Shown here: in pieces, positions 10,177 through 21,119 of the stretch
How the letters are laid out: each line of letters starts with the position of its first letter
Numbering within the stretch: position 1 is the first letter of the stretch
Assembly (NCBI GenBank): GCA_963575745.1
Contig: CAUYUJ010019915.1
Location: 611,432 to 675,431 of the forward strand
Direction of reading: 5' to 3'
DNA from: Prorocentrum cordatum
Taxonomy: Eukaryota > Sar > Dinophyceae > Prorocentrales > Prorocentraceae
Length of the DNA stretch: 64,000 bases
Notes under the pieces: model-generated
Database searches by the model: none
The model's input: only the letters and a program-made list of their open reading frames with translations
What the model was told of the DNA's origin: nothing
Position numbers and translations under genes: made by a program

Positions 10177-11358
10177 ATGGGGAAGAAGCGCCATGCATCC
10201 ATTCGCTTGCGCGCATTATCCACAGATGAAATGCGAGCTTTGGTGAAACGGCGAGAGACTCGCCACGCTCTTCGCCGGCGCCCTGCTGGTGCTACCGTAA
10301 CCCGTTCGTTTCAACATCGCCCCCAGGCCGAGCTCCTTCAAGCTCGTTCGAGTTCGTCAGGAGGCGTCGCTAACAGCATCTATTTTCAATCTCGTCCTGA
10401 TTTAAAGGTGGGCAGCGCTTGTGCCGGATGGGCCTCTGAGGCGCAGGCGCTCAGGCAGTTGCAGATCCCTTGTGTGCATGAATTTGGGTGCGACAATCTA
10501 GCAGCAAGTCGTGCATTTTGCACGGCGAACTTTCATTGCAATTCGTGGTTTTCCGACGTGTTCGACGATGCTTTCAAGGACGCCCCATGCGTTGATATCT
10601 TCGTCTGTGGATTCCCGTGCCAGCCGCATTCACAGGATGGGCATCACCGTGGAGATTCAGACAACAGGGCCAGCGTGATATGTCCGATTCTGGAGTACGT
10701 TCACAAGGCGCGCCCGCGCGCCCTTCTCTTCGAGAACGTCGAGGGTTTCATGAACGCCGTCCACGATGACACGCGCAACGCCATCTTGAGTTCTATCAGG
10801 AAGGCAGGCTACATCGTGCACGTGCGGATCTTGGACAGCATGGATTACGGCGTGCCTCAGCATCGTGAGAGATGTTTCATGGTGTGTTTTCGTTCTGACC
10901 TCAAGGGGTGCCATGCGTTTGAGTGGCCGGAGCCGAAGAAGACGCCTCTTCTGAGAACGTTCCTGGACAACGGGGTCAAAGTGCGCATCGCAAAACCTAC
11001 CCAGGACCGCATCGCGAAGGCCATCGATAAGCTTTCCGTGGACCACCCGGACGTGGACCCCGGGTCGAGTGACATCATCATTGATGCGCAGAATGGTCGC
11101 CAGAAGCCCATGTGCATGATTGAAGCGTGCCCTACCGTCACCAGGAACAGGGGCGGCTGCACGCGTGGCTACATGAATTTGCGGACCATGTCGTTCTTGA
11201 GCTTGGATAGCACCATTCGTTTGCAGGGGGGCAGTGTCAAGGATTTCGACTTCACTGGCTTGTCGCGCGCTCAGGCTGGGCAGCTGGCGGGCAACGCCAT
11301 GACGGTTTCGGCGGCGAAGGCTTTGCTGCCCAAGATTATCCAGGCGCAGGCCCCATAA
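10177..11358 (+). CDS. C5-cytosine DNA methyltransferase, intronless
   Basis: A 393-residue protein that would transfer a methyl group from S-adenosylmethionine to carbon 5 of cytosine in DNA. After a basic N-terminus (residues 1-70) the family motifs appear in order: motif I VGSACAGWASE (78-88), motif IV GFPCQ with catalytic Cys148, motif VI ENV (186-188), motif VIII QHRER (228-232), a region with RGG (325-327) that could hold the target-recognition segment, and motif X GNAMT (372-376). All key residues are intact. I chose ATG 10177 rather than the in-frame upstream start because the spliced-leader relic at 10115-10139 ends just before it. Length suits a catalytic-domain-only enzyme; no chromodomain, PHD or BAH module precedes it. 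The absence of introns plus the relic indicate a retroposed mRNA. I cannot assign it to a DNMT subfamily. Methyltransferases captured by retrotransposons are known in dinoflagellates, but no reverse transcriptase is adjacent here. Confidence 0.92.
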   Translation: MGKKRHASIRLRALSTDEMRALVKRRETRHALRRRPAGATVTRSFQHRPQAELLQARSSSSGGVANSIYFQSRPDLKVGSACAGWASEAQALRQLQIPCVHEFGCDNLAASRAFCTANFHCNSWFSDVFDDAFKDAPCVDIFVCGFPCQPHSQDGHHRGDSDNRASVICPILEYVHKARPRALLFENVEGFMNAVHDDTRNAILSSIRKAGYIVHVRILDSMDYGVPQHRERCFMVCFRSDLKGCHAFEWPEPKKTPLLRTFLDNGVKVRIAKPTQDRIAKAIDKLSVDHPDVDPGSSDIIIDAQNGRQKPMCMIEACPTVTRNRGGCTRGYMNLRTMSFLSLDSTIRLQGGSVKDFDFTGLSRAQAGQLAGNAMTVSAAKALLPKIIQAQAP

Positions 11359-11399
11359 CGCACGAGACCTGCGCCGCAGGCTTGCAGGCAAAAAAGTGG

Positions 11400-11715
11400 G
11401 CCACCTCTCCTCCTCCTCCTTCCCCTTCTCCTTCTCCTCCTCCTCCTTCTCCTCCTCCCCCTCCTCCTCCTTCTCCTCCTCCTCCTCCTTCCCTTCCCCC
11501 CCCCTCTCCCCCTCGCTTCCCTCCCCCTCCACCCCCTCCCTCTCCTCATCCTGCTGCTGCTGCTCCTCCTCCTCATCGAACCCCTCTTTCTCCTCCTCCT
11601 CCTGCTTCTCCTCCTCCTCTGCCTCCTCTTTCTCCTTCTCCACGTCCTCCTCTTCTTCCTCCTCCCTCTTCTCCTTCTCCTCCGCCCCCCCCCCCTCGTT
11701 CTGCTCCTCCTCTGT
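11400..11715. repeat. CTC/CTT microsatellite
   Basis: Uninterrupted polypyrimidine made of TCC, CTC and CTT triplets directly after the methyltransferase gene. Long Ser/Pro or Glu/Arg frames here are repeat artefacts. Confidence 0.9.
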
Positions 11716-11732
11716 CTTTCATCCGCAGCATG

Positions 11733-12055
11733 CTTCAGCTTAGCTTTTAGCTTAGCTTTCAGCTTAGCTTCAGCTTTGCTTTAGCTTAGCTTTCTTAGCT
11801 GAGCTTAGCTTAGCTTAGCTTCAGCTTTAGCTTCAGCTTAGCCTTAGCTTAGCTTTTTAGCTTAGCTTCAGCTTTAGCTTAGAGCTTAGCTACTTAGCGT
11901 TAGCTAGCTAAGCTTAGCTAGCTTTCCTAGCTTAGGCTTCAGTTCCTTAGCTGCTTAGCTTCAGCTTCAGCTTAGCTTTAGTTTAGCTTCAGCTTAACTT
12001 AGGATAGCTTAAGCTTGCTTCAGTCGCTGCCTCTTAGCTTCCAGCTTAGGTTAGC
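11733..12055. repeat. AGCTTAGCTT satellite-like array
   Basis: More than 300 bases built from variants of TTAGCTTAGCTTCAGCTT, a 5-6-base unit (AGCTT, AGCTTT, AGCTTC) with many stop codons in all frames. It contains many AGCT palindromes and separates the two forward-strand intronless genes. Confidence 0.9.
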
Positions 12056-12545
12056 GCCGTGTCCAGAATTGGCGCCGCAAGGCGCCGCAACGGCCCGGGA
12101 AGAAACCAGATAAGGAGGAAACTGCGAGAGGTCAGGTCGGAGGGCGAAACTAGGACGTTCAAAAAAGCGAAACATAAAGAGAGAGATGTGGAGAGATAGA
12201 GAGCGAGATAATGAGAAAAAGAGGAGCGAGAGAGAAACCGAACGAGATAACACACAACATAACCATAGACAAGCATACTGAAACAATGTAAAGCGATCTC
12301 ACTTGGAAAAGCATACTGACTATAATGGGGGACGCCTGGCGACCCTGGCCATGACCTTGATGCGCAGCAATCACACACGCACACACACGAAACAACGCGT
12401 TCTGACTGTGTACTTGCTTGGCCAGCCGCGGCGACGATTCGCATTTCAGTTCGCTTGTGCTTTCGTGCCCTAAGCGAACGCAATGCTTCAAAACAGCCCC
12501 AGTAACCCGAACTGCTGGACGACCCTCGAATCCCCGGGAAATTCG

Positions 12546-12569
12546 TCCGCAACCATTTGCTGGCTCAAG
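12546..12569 (+). other. Spliced-leader relic upstream of the WW-domain gene
   Basis: Reads TCCGCAACCATTTG, then CT, then GGCTCAAG. Against the canonical leader it has two substitutions in the 5' half and a two-base insertion in the middle. The relic ends 49 bases before the start codon at 12619. Confidence 0.8.
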
Positions 12570-12618
12570 CTTTTCGCGGCCCTGCCCCATCGCGACACCA
12601 CAGTTGCTCTCTGCGGCG

Positions 12619-13104
12619 ATGCCGGAGGCCGAGACCTCCACGCAGCAGCCTGGCCGCACGCCGGCGCCGACTTCAGCGCAAGCGCCTGCGTCGCCAACAC
12701 CCGTGCGACCAGCATCAGCAGCGTCGGGGGCCGTGCCGAAGGGATCAGGGCCACCGCCGAGGTCTTCAAGGCGCTCCGACCCGTACCCCCTGGGTCGGGA
12801 TGCCAGAACATCGCCGGGCAGGGCGCACACGTTTGGGGCTGTTTCCGACGACCACAACCACAGGGTTCACCCCATCATCGCTCCGGAGGTGGAGTTGTTT
12901 TTCGGCCCGCAGTGGGCGCACTACGCCATGTTGGCCTACGAGGACGTCGTGGCAGGGTGGCGCACATACTACTCAAGCGACTTCCGGTACTTCTTCTTTC
13001 ACAACTACATGACTGGTGTATCCCAGTGGGATGCGCCGGCGCTGCCAGCGCTTGCGCCGGCGCTGCCAGCGCTCACTACGATAGTAGACCTGACGGATGA
13101 GTAG
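12619..13104 (+). CDS. Small intronless WW-domain protein with a SUMO-interaction-like C-terminus
   Basis: A 161-residue protein. Residues 1-70 are Pro/Ala/Ser-rich and probably disordered. A single WW domain occupies about 112-140: first Trp114, aromatic run YFFFH (124-128), then GVSQWDAP with second Trp137 and the following proline. WW domains bind proline-rich or phospho-Ser/Pro ligands, so this is probably an adaptor, perhaps in splicing or transcription; the partner is unknown. Two Ala-Leu-Pro-Ala-type repeats follow (140-152). The protein ends TIVDLTDE, a close match to SUMO-interaction motifs (a hydrophobic core flanked by acids). The start at ATG 12619 is chosen because the spliced-leader relic lies just upstream; longer readings of the frame would run through the relic. 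There are no introns. It lies on the same strand as the methyltransferase, about 1.26 kb downstream, with the AGCTTA array between them. Confidence 0.78.
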   Translation: MPEAETSTQQPGRTPAPTSAQAPASPTPVRPASAASGAVPKGSGPPPRSSRRSDPYPLGRDARTSPGRAHTFGAVSDDHNHRVHPIIAPEVELFFGPQWAHYAMLAYEDVVAGWRTYYSSDFRYFFFHNYMTGVSQWDAPALPALAPALPALTTIVDLTDE

Positions 13105-13109
13105 GTAGG

Positions 13110-14779
13110 TGCTCAGGTTTCTCTCCCTTTTCCTCCATGTCACCCTCTCCTCATCCAACAAATACGCCTCAATGGCCCTCTCTTACCCTTCTGCCGTTCG
13201 CACAGCCTGCGCCTTGACCGTGCAACTCGCGCCATGTGTTTGCGCTCGATGGTTTGAAATCCCGCCTCCCAAAGCGAGGCGAAGTACGCCGCGCGTCCCA
13301 AGGCGGCGCTGCTACTATGTACGCCACCCAATAGTCGGCCTTCGTTTCGAGTCGACCGATGACATCGTCGTGATCGATCGTCATCATCGTCATCGTCATC
13401 GCCATCACTGCCGTCATCGTCATCGCCATCGTCATTGTCATCAACAGCGTCGTCGCCATCGCCGACCGTCGATCGCAAGCCGTCGATGCTGACCACCGAA
13501 ATCCTGTCGATCGTCGTTGTCGCAAAGGCCTGGGCCCGGAGGTTTCCGATTTCAGGATGCCACCCTCGTCGCCCCTCGTCGCCGCGGCTGGACTCGGCTC
13601 AAATTTGGCGCGGCCCTGACGGGCGCTGGGCGCAGCTCGAGGCCTGGCACGTAGTAAAAATTAGAAGGATGAACAGGGGCAGCGGGCGAATAGACGACGA
13701 ATGGTGAAAACTACGATAACGAAAATGGCAACGATAGTTCTGATGATGATGATGGGGAGGGCAATGGGCGGGGTGAATGGGGGGCGAGAGGTTGAACTGA
13801 GGATCTAGACGAGGATGCAGGTGATAGCGAAAGGTATCAGAAAATGAGAAAGCTGATGATGATCAGGATGGGCAGGAAGATAACGATGATGGAGACGTGG
13901 CATCCTCCTGTCCCGCCTCTTCTCATCCTTCTCATTATCGCGCTCCCCTTCCTCTTACTCTGGCTCTTCTGCTTCCCCTTCCTCCTCTCATTCTCCCTCG
14001 CCTTCCTGCTCCCCCGACCCCTCCCCCTCCTCTTGCTCCTCCTCCTCCTCCTCCCCCTTCTCCTCCGCGGGCCGGCCAGGCCTGCTGCGGCGGCGGCGGC
14101 GCCCGCCAGTGCCGGCGACGGCCAGTGCTGCGGCCAGCGCCGCTGGCGCCCAGTCCCTGGGCCCTGGATTCCTGGGATCCTGGACCTTGGATTCCTGGGT
14201 CCAGGACTTGGGTTCCAAGAATTGTGCGTTTCTTCTGCCGGGGCCCCAGTGGCCCTGGGGGATGGGGACTAGGGGAGAGGGAAGAGGATGAGGGGGAACC
14301 GGAGGAGGAAGATGAGACGGATAATGATGTCGGAAGTCGAGGATAATGAAGAGAATGAGGCAACTGAAATTAGTAAGAGGTGGATGGGTAGATGAGGAGG
14401 AGGGACAGGACGAGGGGAAGTAGTAGTAGTAGCGGGAGGGGAGTAGGGAAAGAGGAGGGATCATAATGACGAGCAGGAAGAGGAGGCAGAGGAGGAGGGG
14501 GGGGAGGAGGAGGGAGAGGAGGGGGAGGAGCCTCCTCCCCCGTGTTCCTTTTACCTCCTCCTCCCTCCTCCCCCCCATCCTCCTCCCCCTCCTTCTCCTC
14601 CTCCTCCTCCTCCTCCTCTTCCTCCTCCTCCCCCTCCTCCCCCCCCTCCTTCGCCCGGGGCCAACCGCGTCGACTCAGAGAGCGCGTGGGCCTCGAGCAC
14701 CGCCCCACCGCCGCGTCTACGACGAGGCAAGAGGAGTGCACGCGCCCGTTGGCCTCGGCCCACACCTCCCAGGGGCAGT
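13110..14779. repeat. Non-coding stretch with CATCGT, CTC and GGA repeats
   Basis: CATCGT/CATCGC hexamer-like repeats lie at 13370-13460; polypyrimidine at 13905-14070; a TGGATTCCTGGGATCC direct and inverted phrase at 14160-14220; polypurine at 14280-14540; polypyrimidine at 14540-14655. I see no supported gene; frames over the repeats are low-complexity. Confidence 0.6.
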
Positions 14780-17700
14780 CTAGCTTGCCTGCTTTGCACT
14801 GACATGCAGGACCTCGGCCATGTATGGTTCGCGTTTGGCGTTCTGTAACATGTCCTGCAGCGTGGCGCCCGCGCTGTCGAGCGCGCGCTGCAGTGCCAGA
14901 TCCAACGCGGCGGCAGCGGGGAGGCCGGCGCCGCTCGTGTTTTCGAAAAGCTGCGAGTCAGGTAGGACGCCTCTCATCCGGAAGCTCGCCACGACGTCGG
15001 CGATGACTTCGGTGCCCTCGCGGCTCGAGGCCAAGAGTGCTCTCGGCGCAGCGGCCCGCTGCACCCCGGCGGGGGCGCGCCTCGCACGCGCGGGGCCAGG
15101 CCGGCGCCTCGCGCACGAGCGGCGTCGGCCAGGGACGCCTGGACGCGCTTCCAGTCCTTCACCTGCCCCGCTACCCACCGCTCGCAATCGGGGCAGTCGC
15201 GCGCCCAAAGCAGGGCGCTGCGGAGAGGTGCCGGCAGGGGCGCGGCGGGAGGCTCCGCCCACGCGGCTGATGGCTGGCCCGATGCGTTGTCCCACGCCTG
15301 ATCGACGTGCTGGGCCGGGGCGATGCTTCGCTGCAGCTGCGTCGCGGCCTTGCCTAGCGCCTGGGGCGCGTCGCTCGCGCCCCAGCGCCGCGGGGCGATC
15401 GACTCAGCGCGCTGGACCAAGGCGGCGCTGGACTCGCGGCGGGAGTCTGCTGGGCGGCAAGTGGTTCGGGTCGATGCCCTAACTGCTGTTCGGCCGAAGG
15501 GGCCCGGAGCCGCGCTGCGATGTCGACCATGGTAACGCCGCTACCCGCGAGGGCCAGCGGCGTCGAGACTTTGGCGCCGTTGGCCAGCACTCCTGGGGCG
15601 CCGTCGCGCGGGTGGGGCGGCGGCGGCGGGTCTGCTTCGCTGTCGCGAAGGCCCGCGCGCTGCGCGGGCTTGATCGGCCGTCGCGCCCGGCCCCGGCCCT
15701 GGCCAGGTGCATCGCTGGCACGGGGCGGCCGCTGCTGGGCCTGCTGCGCCACCGCGAGGGCACGCGTGAAACAAGGGCTTGATTGGCCGTCGCGCCCGGC
15801 TCTGGCCCCGGCCAGTTGCGACGAGGTGAGACTGGTTTGGGGCGGCAGCTGCGTGCGCAGGGGCCACGTCGACGCCGCGCCGCGATTGCCGCGCGCGCTC
15901 GGGAGCTGCGGGGCGGGCGGCCAGGGCCTCCGCGGCGCGCTGCCGCGGGCTGGGCGAGAGCTGGCGCCCGGGAGCCCCTGCATCCGAAACCCACATGCAC
16001 GCCAGGGAGGCGGTGGACTGGAAGGCCCGCGGCGGGCTGGCGACGTTGAACCATGCGTCGCTGGCACCCGGGCAAGGCGGCGAACCGCTCGGCTGCGCAG
16101 CGGCGCGAGATAGCGCGGCACCGCCTGCGGCCCCTAGTCAGTCGCGGCGGAACCTGCAGGCGTTCAGCACCATTCGCCCTTTGCCGCGCGCTTGGCCCTT
16201 GCTCGGCGGCAGCTGGTGGCCCCCCATTGCCCTTGCACTTGCCCTCGGGGGCGGCTGAAACTGAGATGGGCCGCTCTGGTAGCCGGCCGCGGCGGCGGCC
16301 GAGAAGGGCGGGGGCGCTTGCGCGGGCCCTCGCCAGCGCCGTTGTTGAAGGCCTCTGCTGAGTCAGCGAAGCCGAAAGTTGGCCGGTTGGTCTGGCGCGG
16401 CGCGAGCGCGAGCCGGCCGTCGAGCACGTCGGCGTCTGCTGGCAGAGAGCCGAGGGTGGCGTCGTCGAGCTCGTCGGCGCCGCGACTAGCCTTCGACCAC
16501 TGACCCTGAAGAAACGCAGCGCGCGCGGCACTTCGGGGAGCCAGGGTGGGCGGCAGCCCCGGATGGGTGGAGCACCGGGCGCGACTCCAAAATCGCCAAT
16601 GGAAGGTTGCCAGGCACTCGATGTCCTTGACCCAGCCGCAGAGGAAGAACAAGTTCTCAATGAGAAAACAAGCCTCCTCGAGCTCGATGAGGCCGCCGGC
16701 TGGCGCCTCCGCGATCGGGGGCAAACGCCAGGCGAGGATGCCTCCCACACCGGGCTCGAAGTCGGCCGCGGCGGGCTGGGCGCGCGCCGCCGCCTCGGAC
16801 TGGACCTTCGCGGCCGCGATGGCCTCGAACTCGCGGTTCACCCGGCGGAGGCGCCCCCGCCGGCCCTGCGCGCGCAGGGGCGGGGGCCGGCCTGCGTCCA
16901 CCTCGCAGCGGCGCGCCCTTGCGCTGCGCCTGGAGCCTCTGCTTCATGCACTCTGGGTTGAATTCTTTATATGATTCCACTGCCACGTCGCGCGCCTCCA
17001 GCGGCGCGGCCTCGGGCGCCTCTGCGAGCTCGTCCGCCGCGTCGCTGGTCTGGCAGCACCTTTTCATAGAACTGCCGGACTTTCGCCCAGGCAGCGGCGG
17101 CAGGTTTGACCGATTCGCAGGGCGCTGCGATGGTTTCGACGAAAATACCGTCGACGGGCATCGAAATGACAGCGCCGCTCTCGCCCGCGAGGTATTGCGG
17201 CGAGACGCCGTCTGTGACCAGCTCGGCGGCGGCGAGCCCGGCGCCGGCAAGGTGGTCGCGGACCTGCGCCGGGAGGTCTTCGACCCATTCGGCGAACGAG
17301 GCCACAGCGCCAGCGCCGGGGGTGGGCGGCGGCCGCGTGCAGCTCCAGACAGGCACGGCTGCGGGAAGGATCGCAAAAGAAACACCGCGCTGGACAGCAT
17401 TGCCTGGCACCCCAGCGGCCCCCCCACCCGCGCCCCCTAGGGCGCGGGGGGCCCGCGCGCGGGCCGACGGGCAGCCCGCGCCGACCCCAGACGGGGGGGG
17501 GCGGAGGCGCGGGCGAGGCCCCCAGGCAAGGCCGTCGCGGATAAAATACCCAGGCAGCCGAACGGGCCGAGGTGCGTCGCGAAGTCCGCGGGCCATCCCC
17601 CGACGCGCACGCGGCCACCAAGACCACCCGGCGCGAGAGGCGCTCCGCGGACTGCGCCCGACCTCGCCCGCGCAACCCCCCATCGGAGAACGCCAGACTT

Positions 17701-20200
17701 AACTGCTGATCCCCCACTTTCGCGAGCCCCCAACGAGGAACGCAGACAGGAGAAGGGGGGGGGGGGGGGGGCGCACTACGCCGGGCCCAGCTGAGCACAC
17801 GCCTGCGCACGCCGCACAAGCGCCCCCAACGGCGCGCGGCCAGGGGCGTCGCCCGCTAGCGCGCGCGGGCATGGACACGCCCGGGCAGGGCGCGCGGCGG
17901 CCGCGACTCCTGCGCGCCAAACAAAATGGGGCAGTCGGGCTCGGCATCCACACCGGGCTCGCCCAGGCCCCCGGGTCGCTTGCATGAGGGGGTGGGCCTG
18001 CGAGCGCGCACGTCGCGAGTGCCGCACTGGGCCCACGGGTTGTGCGTCGTCGCTCTAGCTCTTCTCTCCCGCGCGCATCCCCCCCGGCCTGGGCCGAGGC
18101 GCGATAGGGCGCTCACTCCAATGGCGCCTGGCGTTCCTGATCGGGACGCCTAGCACGAGCCTTGCGGACCTCGCACAGCGCGGCGTTAGCGAACCCGAGG
18201 GAGTTGTCCCAGACGGCGCTGGAGATCTTGAAATCGCACAGGTTGCCGACTGCCCCGCGCTCGCAACTGACTGACCGTGATCATGCTGGCCTCCACGCCG
18301 CTGGCGCTCACGAGCGCGGCGACGTGCACGCACTTCCCCCACGCGCGCCCCTCGCACCTCTGGTCCGTCGGCGCGACGTAGACGCACCGGTCGGGGCCTG
18401 GCTCTGACGGGCGCCGCGGCGCATGGGCCCGGGGCGGCGCCGGCTGCGCCGCGGCCCTGGCTGCGCCGCGGCCCCGGCGGGGGCCGCGGCGCGCGGCGGG
18501 CGGCTCAGCGGGGGCTCGGCGCTGGCGGCGGCGGGGGCGGCGTCGTCGCACTCGGCCGCGGCGGGTTCCCCGACGTGGCTGGGCTGCTGCGCGGCGCTGG
18601 CCCAGGCGCAGCCAGGGGCGCCGCTTTCTGCGGGGCGTCGGCGAGCGGGCGCGCGGCAGCATTCGCCGGCCCCGCAGCTGTCAGGATGGCATCGGCACGG
18701 CGCAACGCCGGACTGGGCGCGGGCCGCCCCGCCGGCAAGAGGCCAAGCCACGACCCCGCGCGCTGCTGCATGCCGGCCGGGGCGTCTGGGTCGAACTCGC
18801 CCTCGACGATGCATTCGAGCAACTAACTGCCGCAGTCTGCTGACTGGGACTGCGAGCACGGCCACGTTACACGCGCGCGCGACTTGTCCGATGCCCGAGC
18901 ACCAGGGGCGCCCGAGGACTTCAATGTCCCGCTCGCCGGAAATCCTGCTGCTTCCTGCCCAAGACAGAAGTGCCCGCTTTGTCGCGTGGAGGCGGATTTC
19001 CCCTGCTTCATGCGCCGCGCGGAGCGCCCTGCGGACCGCGGCAAGCCACTCGTCGGGTTCGGCTGCGCCCGGCGGCAACCCTGCTGCGATGCACGGCGGC
19101 GACGGCACTGCGAACTCGGCGCCGTCGGGAAGACCCAACTGCTGCAAGTCCCCTCTGCACCTGCGGGCCTAATGGGAAGGTGGCTGCAGAATCCCGCGGA
19201 GTGGCGCCATCCAGGGCATGCCGCCCCGCACGCGCGCGGCCGCTGCCTCTGCAGCCTTCGTTCGGCGCCCTGCCGCGGAGGCGGCCACCCCCAGCTGTTC
19301 CCGCGATTGACTTGCCAAATGTTCCCCAAATCGCGCCGTCGCTGCGGCGATGGGCGGCGCGCGCCCCCCGCAATTCTGCATGGAGCGTAAAGCGGCGCAG
19401 CGGGCCCGGCAACTCTGCGGCCGCGCGCTCCACGGCCCGGATCTGCGCCACCGTGTAAATCCGAGGCCAGCGCTCGCGCGCAGGCGCCCCCCTCCGATGC
19501 GACACGGCGACGCGGCCAAGCTCGCCTCGTCGGCCGGCAGGAGCGGCTGAAGCACGGCGGCCCCGTTGAGGAACTCGAGCGAGGCAAGCCTCGAGGTGGG
19601 CACGGTCGGCGCGGCGCAGCCGCCCATGAGGTCAAGGGCGCACTTGACCGGTCGGTCGACCGCCGCATCGTGAACCCTGAAAGTCTCGTCGGCTACGCCC
19701 CCGCATTCTTCTGCCACCCATGCCGAGAATCCCTGCGTTGGCAACGCTGATAACGAAGGCCCTTCAGGACCACCGGCGCAGCGCGCGTTCTTGGTGGAGC
19801 GGGCCGCGCCGCGCTCCAGGCCGCCTCGCCATCGACCAGGTGGCCCCGCCGATTCTGCAGGGCGCGCGCCCAGCGGGGCTGCCATTCCCGGAAGGTCTGC
19901 TGCCTCGCGCCCGCAGAGCGCAGGATGCAGGGGCGATGCTTCCGGCCGCCAACGCGGCCAGCGGTAGCAGCCCCTCTCGCCCTCTGCGGGTCGGGCGCCG
20001 ACACCTGCCCACGCGGCGGCGCCCGCGGAGCGCCCGCGGCTGCGCGCTCGCCGACGTCGGGGAGAAGCGGCGCGAGCCGCCCCCTCCGAGGCGGGCCAGT
20101 CTGCGCGCCGCGCCCTCACGGGTGGGGCGCGCCCTCGCGGGGCGGGGCGCCCGCCCAGAGGGCGCCGGAGGAGCGGCGCCTTCTGCGCGCGGCGCTGCCC
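14780..20200 (-). pseudogene. GC-rich decayed coding tract, repeatedly frameshifted
   Basis: On the minus strand, protein-like segments with balanced composition appear in succession but switch frame every 100-300 bases. Examples include YTVAQIRAVERAAAELPG (about 19440-19490), DGAEFAVPSPPCIAAGL (about 19080-19130), CVHVAALVSASGVEASMI (about 18280-18340), ISMPVDGIFVETIAAP (about 17110-17170) and LFFLCGWVKDIECLATF (about 16590-16650). The last segment, running through QDMLQNAKREPYMAEVL (about 14810-14870), ends at a stop near 14780. Frameshifts often fall in G or C runs. One former long ORF, or a multi-exon gene, seems to have decayed; I do not recognise the family and see no reverse transcriptase or integrase motif. 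It could be an old mobile element. A tandem duplicate (GGGCTTGATCGGCCGTCGCG-like) occurs near 15667 and 15776. Confidence 0.45.
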
Positions 20201-20204
20201 TATG

Positions 20205-21119
20205 GGCCCCTCTGCGCGCCCCACCGACGCGCCCGCCGCGTCGCTCTCCGCGACGCGCGGTCGCCCGAGAGCGCGGCGGCTCGGCGCTGCGCGGGGCGGG
20301 CCCGCGCCCCGCGCTCGCTACGCCCAGAGACAAAACAAGCAGAAAGCAAGCACAACGCGCCCGCGCCCCGTTCGGCGGCCCGTTCGCGCGCGGCGGGGGG
20401 GCGAGGCCACCCCCCGCGCGCCCCGCGAGGCGACGCGCGCGCGGCGCCCCCCACCAGCCCGCCAGCCCCCGGCGCCCTCGCCCGACCCGGCCCAAGCCAA
20501 GGCAAGGGAGATCGTGCGCGAAAACACTCGTTGATCTAAAACCATCCGTTTCAAAGAACCTCTTGCAAAAAATGCGACGAAGGGTACACGCGCGAGCTGT
20601 CGCGCGCGCATGCCGAGATCCTTCAACAACGCTCGGCTCCGCGAGGATCGCAGAATCAAGCTTGTGGTATACATGCATACATGTATACCATATGGATGCA
20701 ACTGCTTGTGTTTGATAACTTGAAACACAAAATCGCAACACGGATGCTCAAAACAAGCTTACGCGCGCGCTCTTGCGAAGCTTTCTGGAACCAGAAAGTA
20801 TTCAGCATTTTCAAAAGCCCCCCAAAAAAAACGAGCTTCGCGCGCGGCGCGCATGTCGAAATCGTTCGAACGCCCCTGCGCGCGCAACGTCGCAGGATTT
20901 CGCAACGACGTCAAAATCCAATGCCCAAACAACATGTAGGTACGAGGAAGAAAAGAAGAAGAAGAAGAGGAAATTGTTTTGTTTGTATCTACAGATTGCA
21001 TTTTACGCTTAACAATAAATAATAGTAAGAATAAGAAAAATTATGCTAATAACATAAAAATCGCAATGTTGCGAGTTTTTTCAAAACAAAATCTGGTTTT
21101 TCAATATGTTGATGGGATT
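20205..21119. other. No supported gene; GC-rich then AT-rich
   Basis: GC content falls sharply near 20530. At 20665-20690 is a short palindromic stretch, TGGTATACATGCATACATGT. The phrase GCGCGCATGTCGAAATCGTT (about 20847) belongs to the dispersed repeat described at 21120-21655. The AT-rich part (20980-21110) has no coding potential I can support. Confidence 0.4.
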
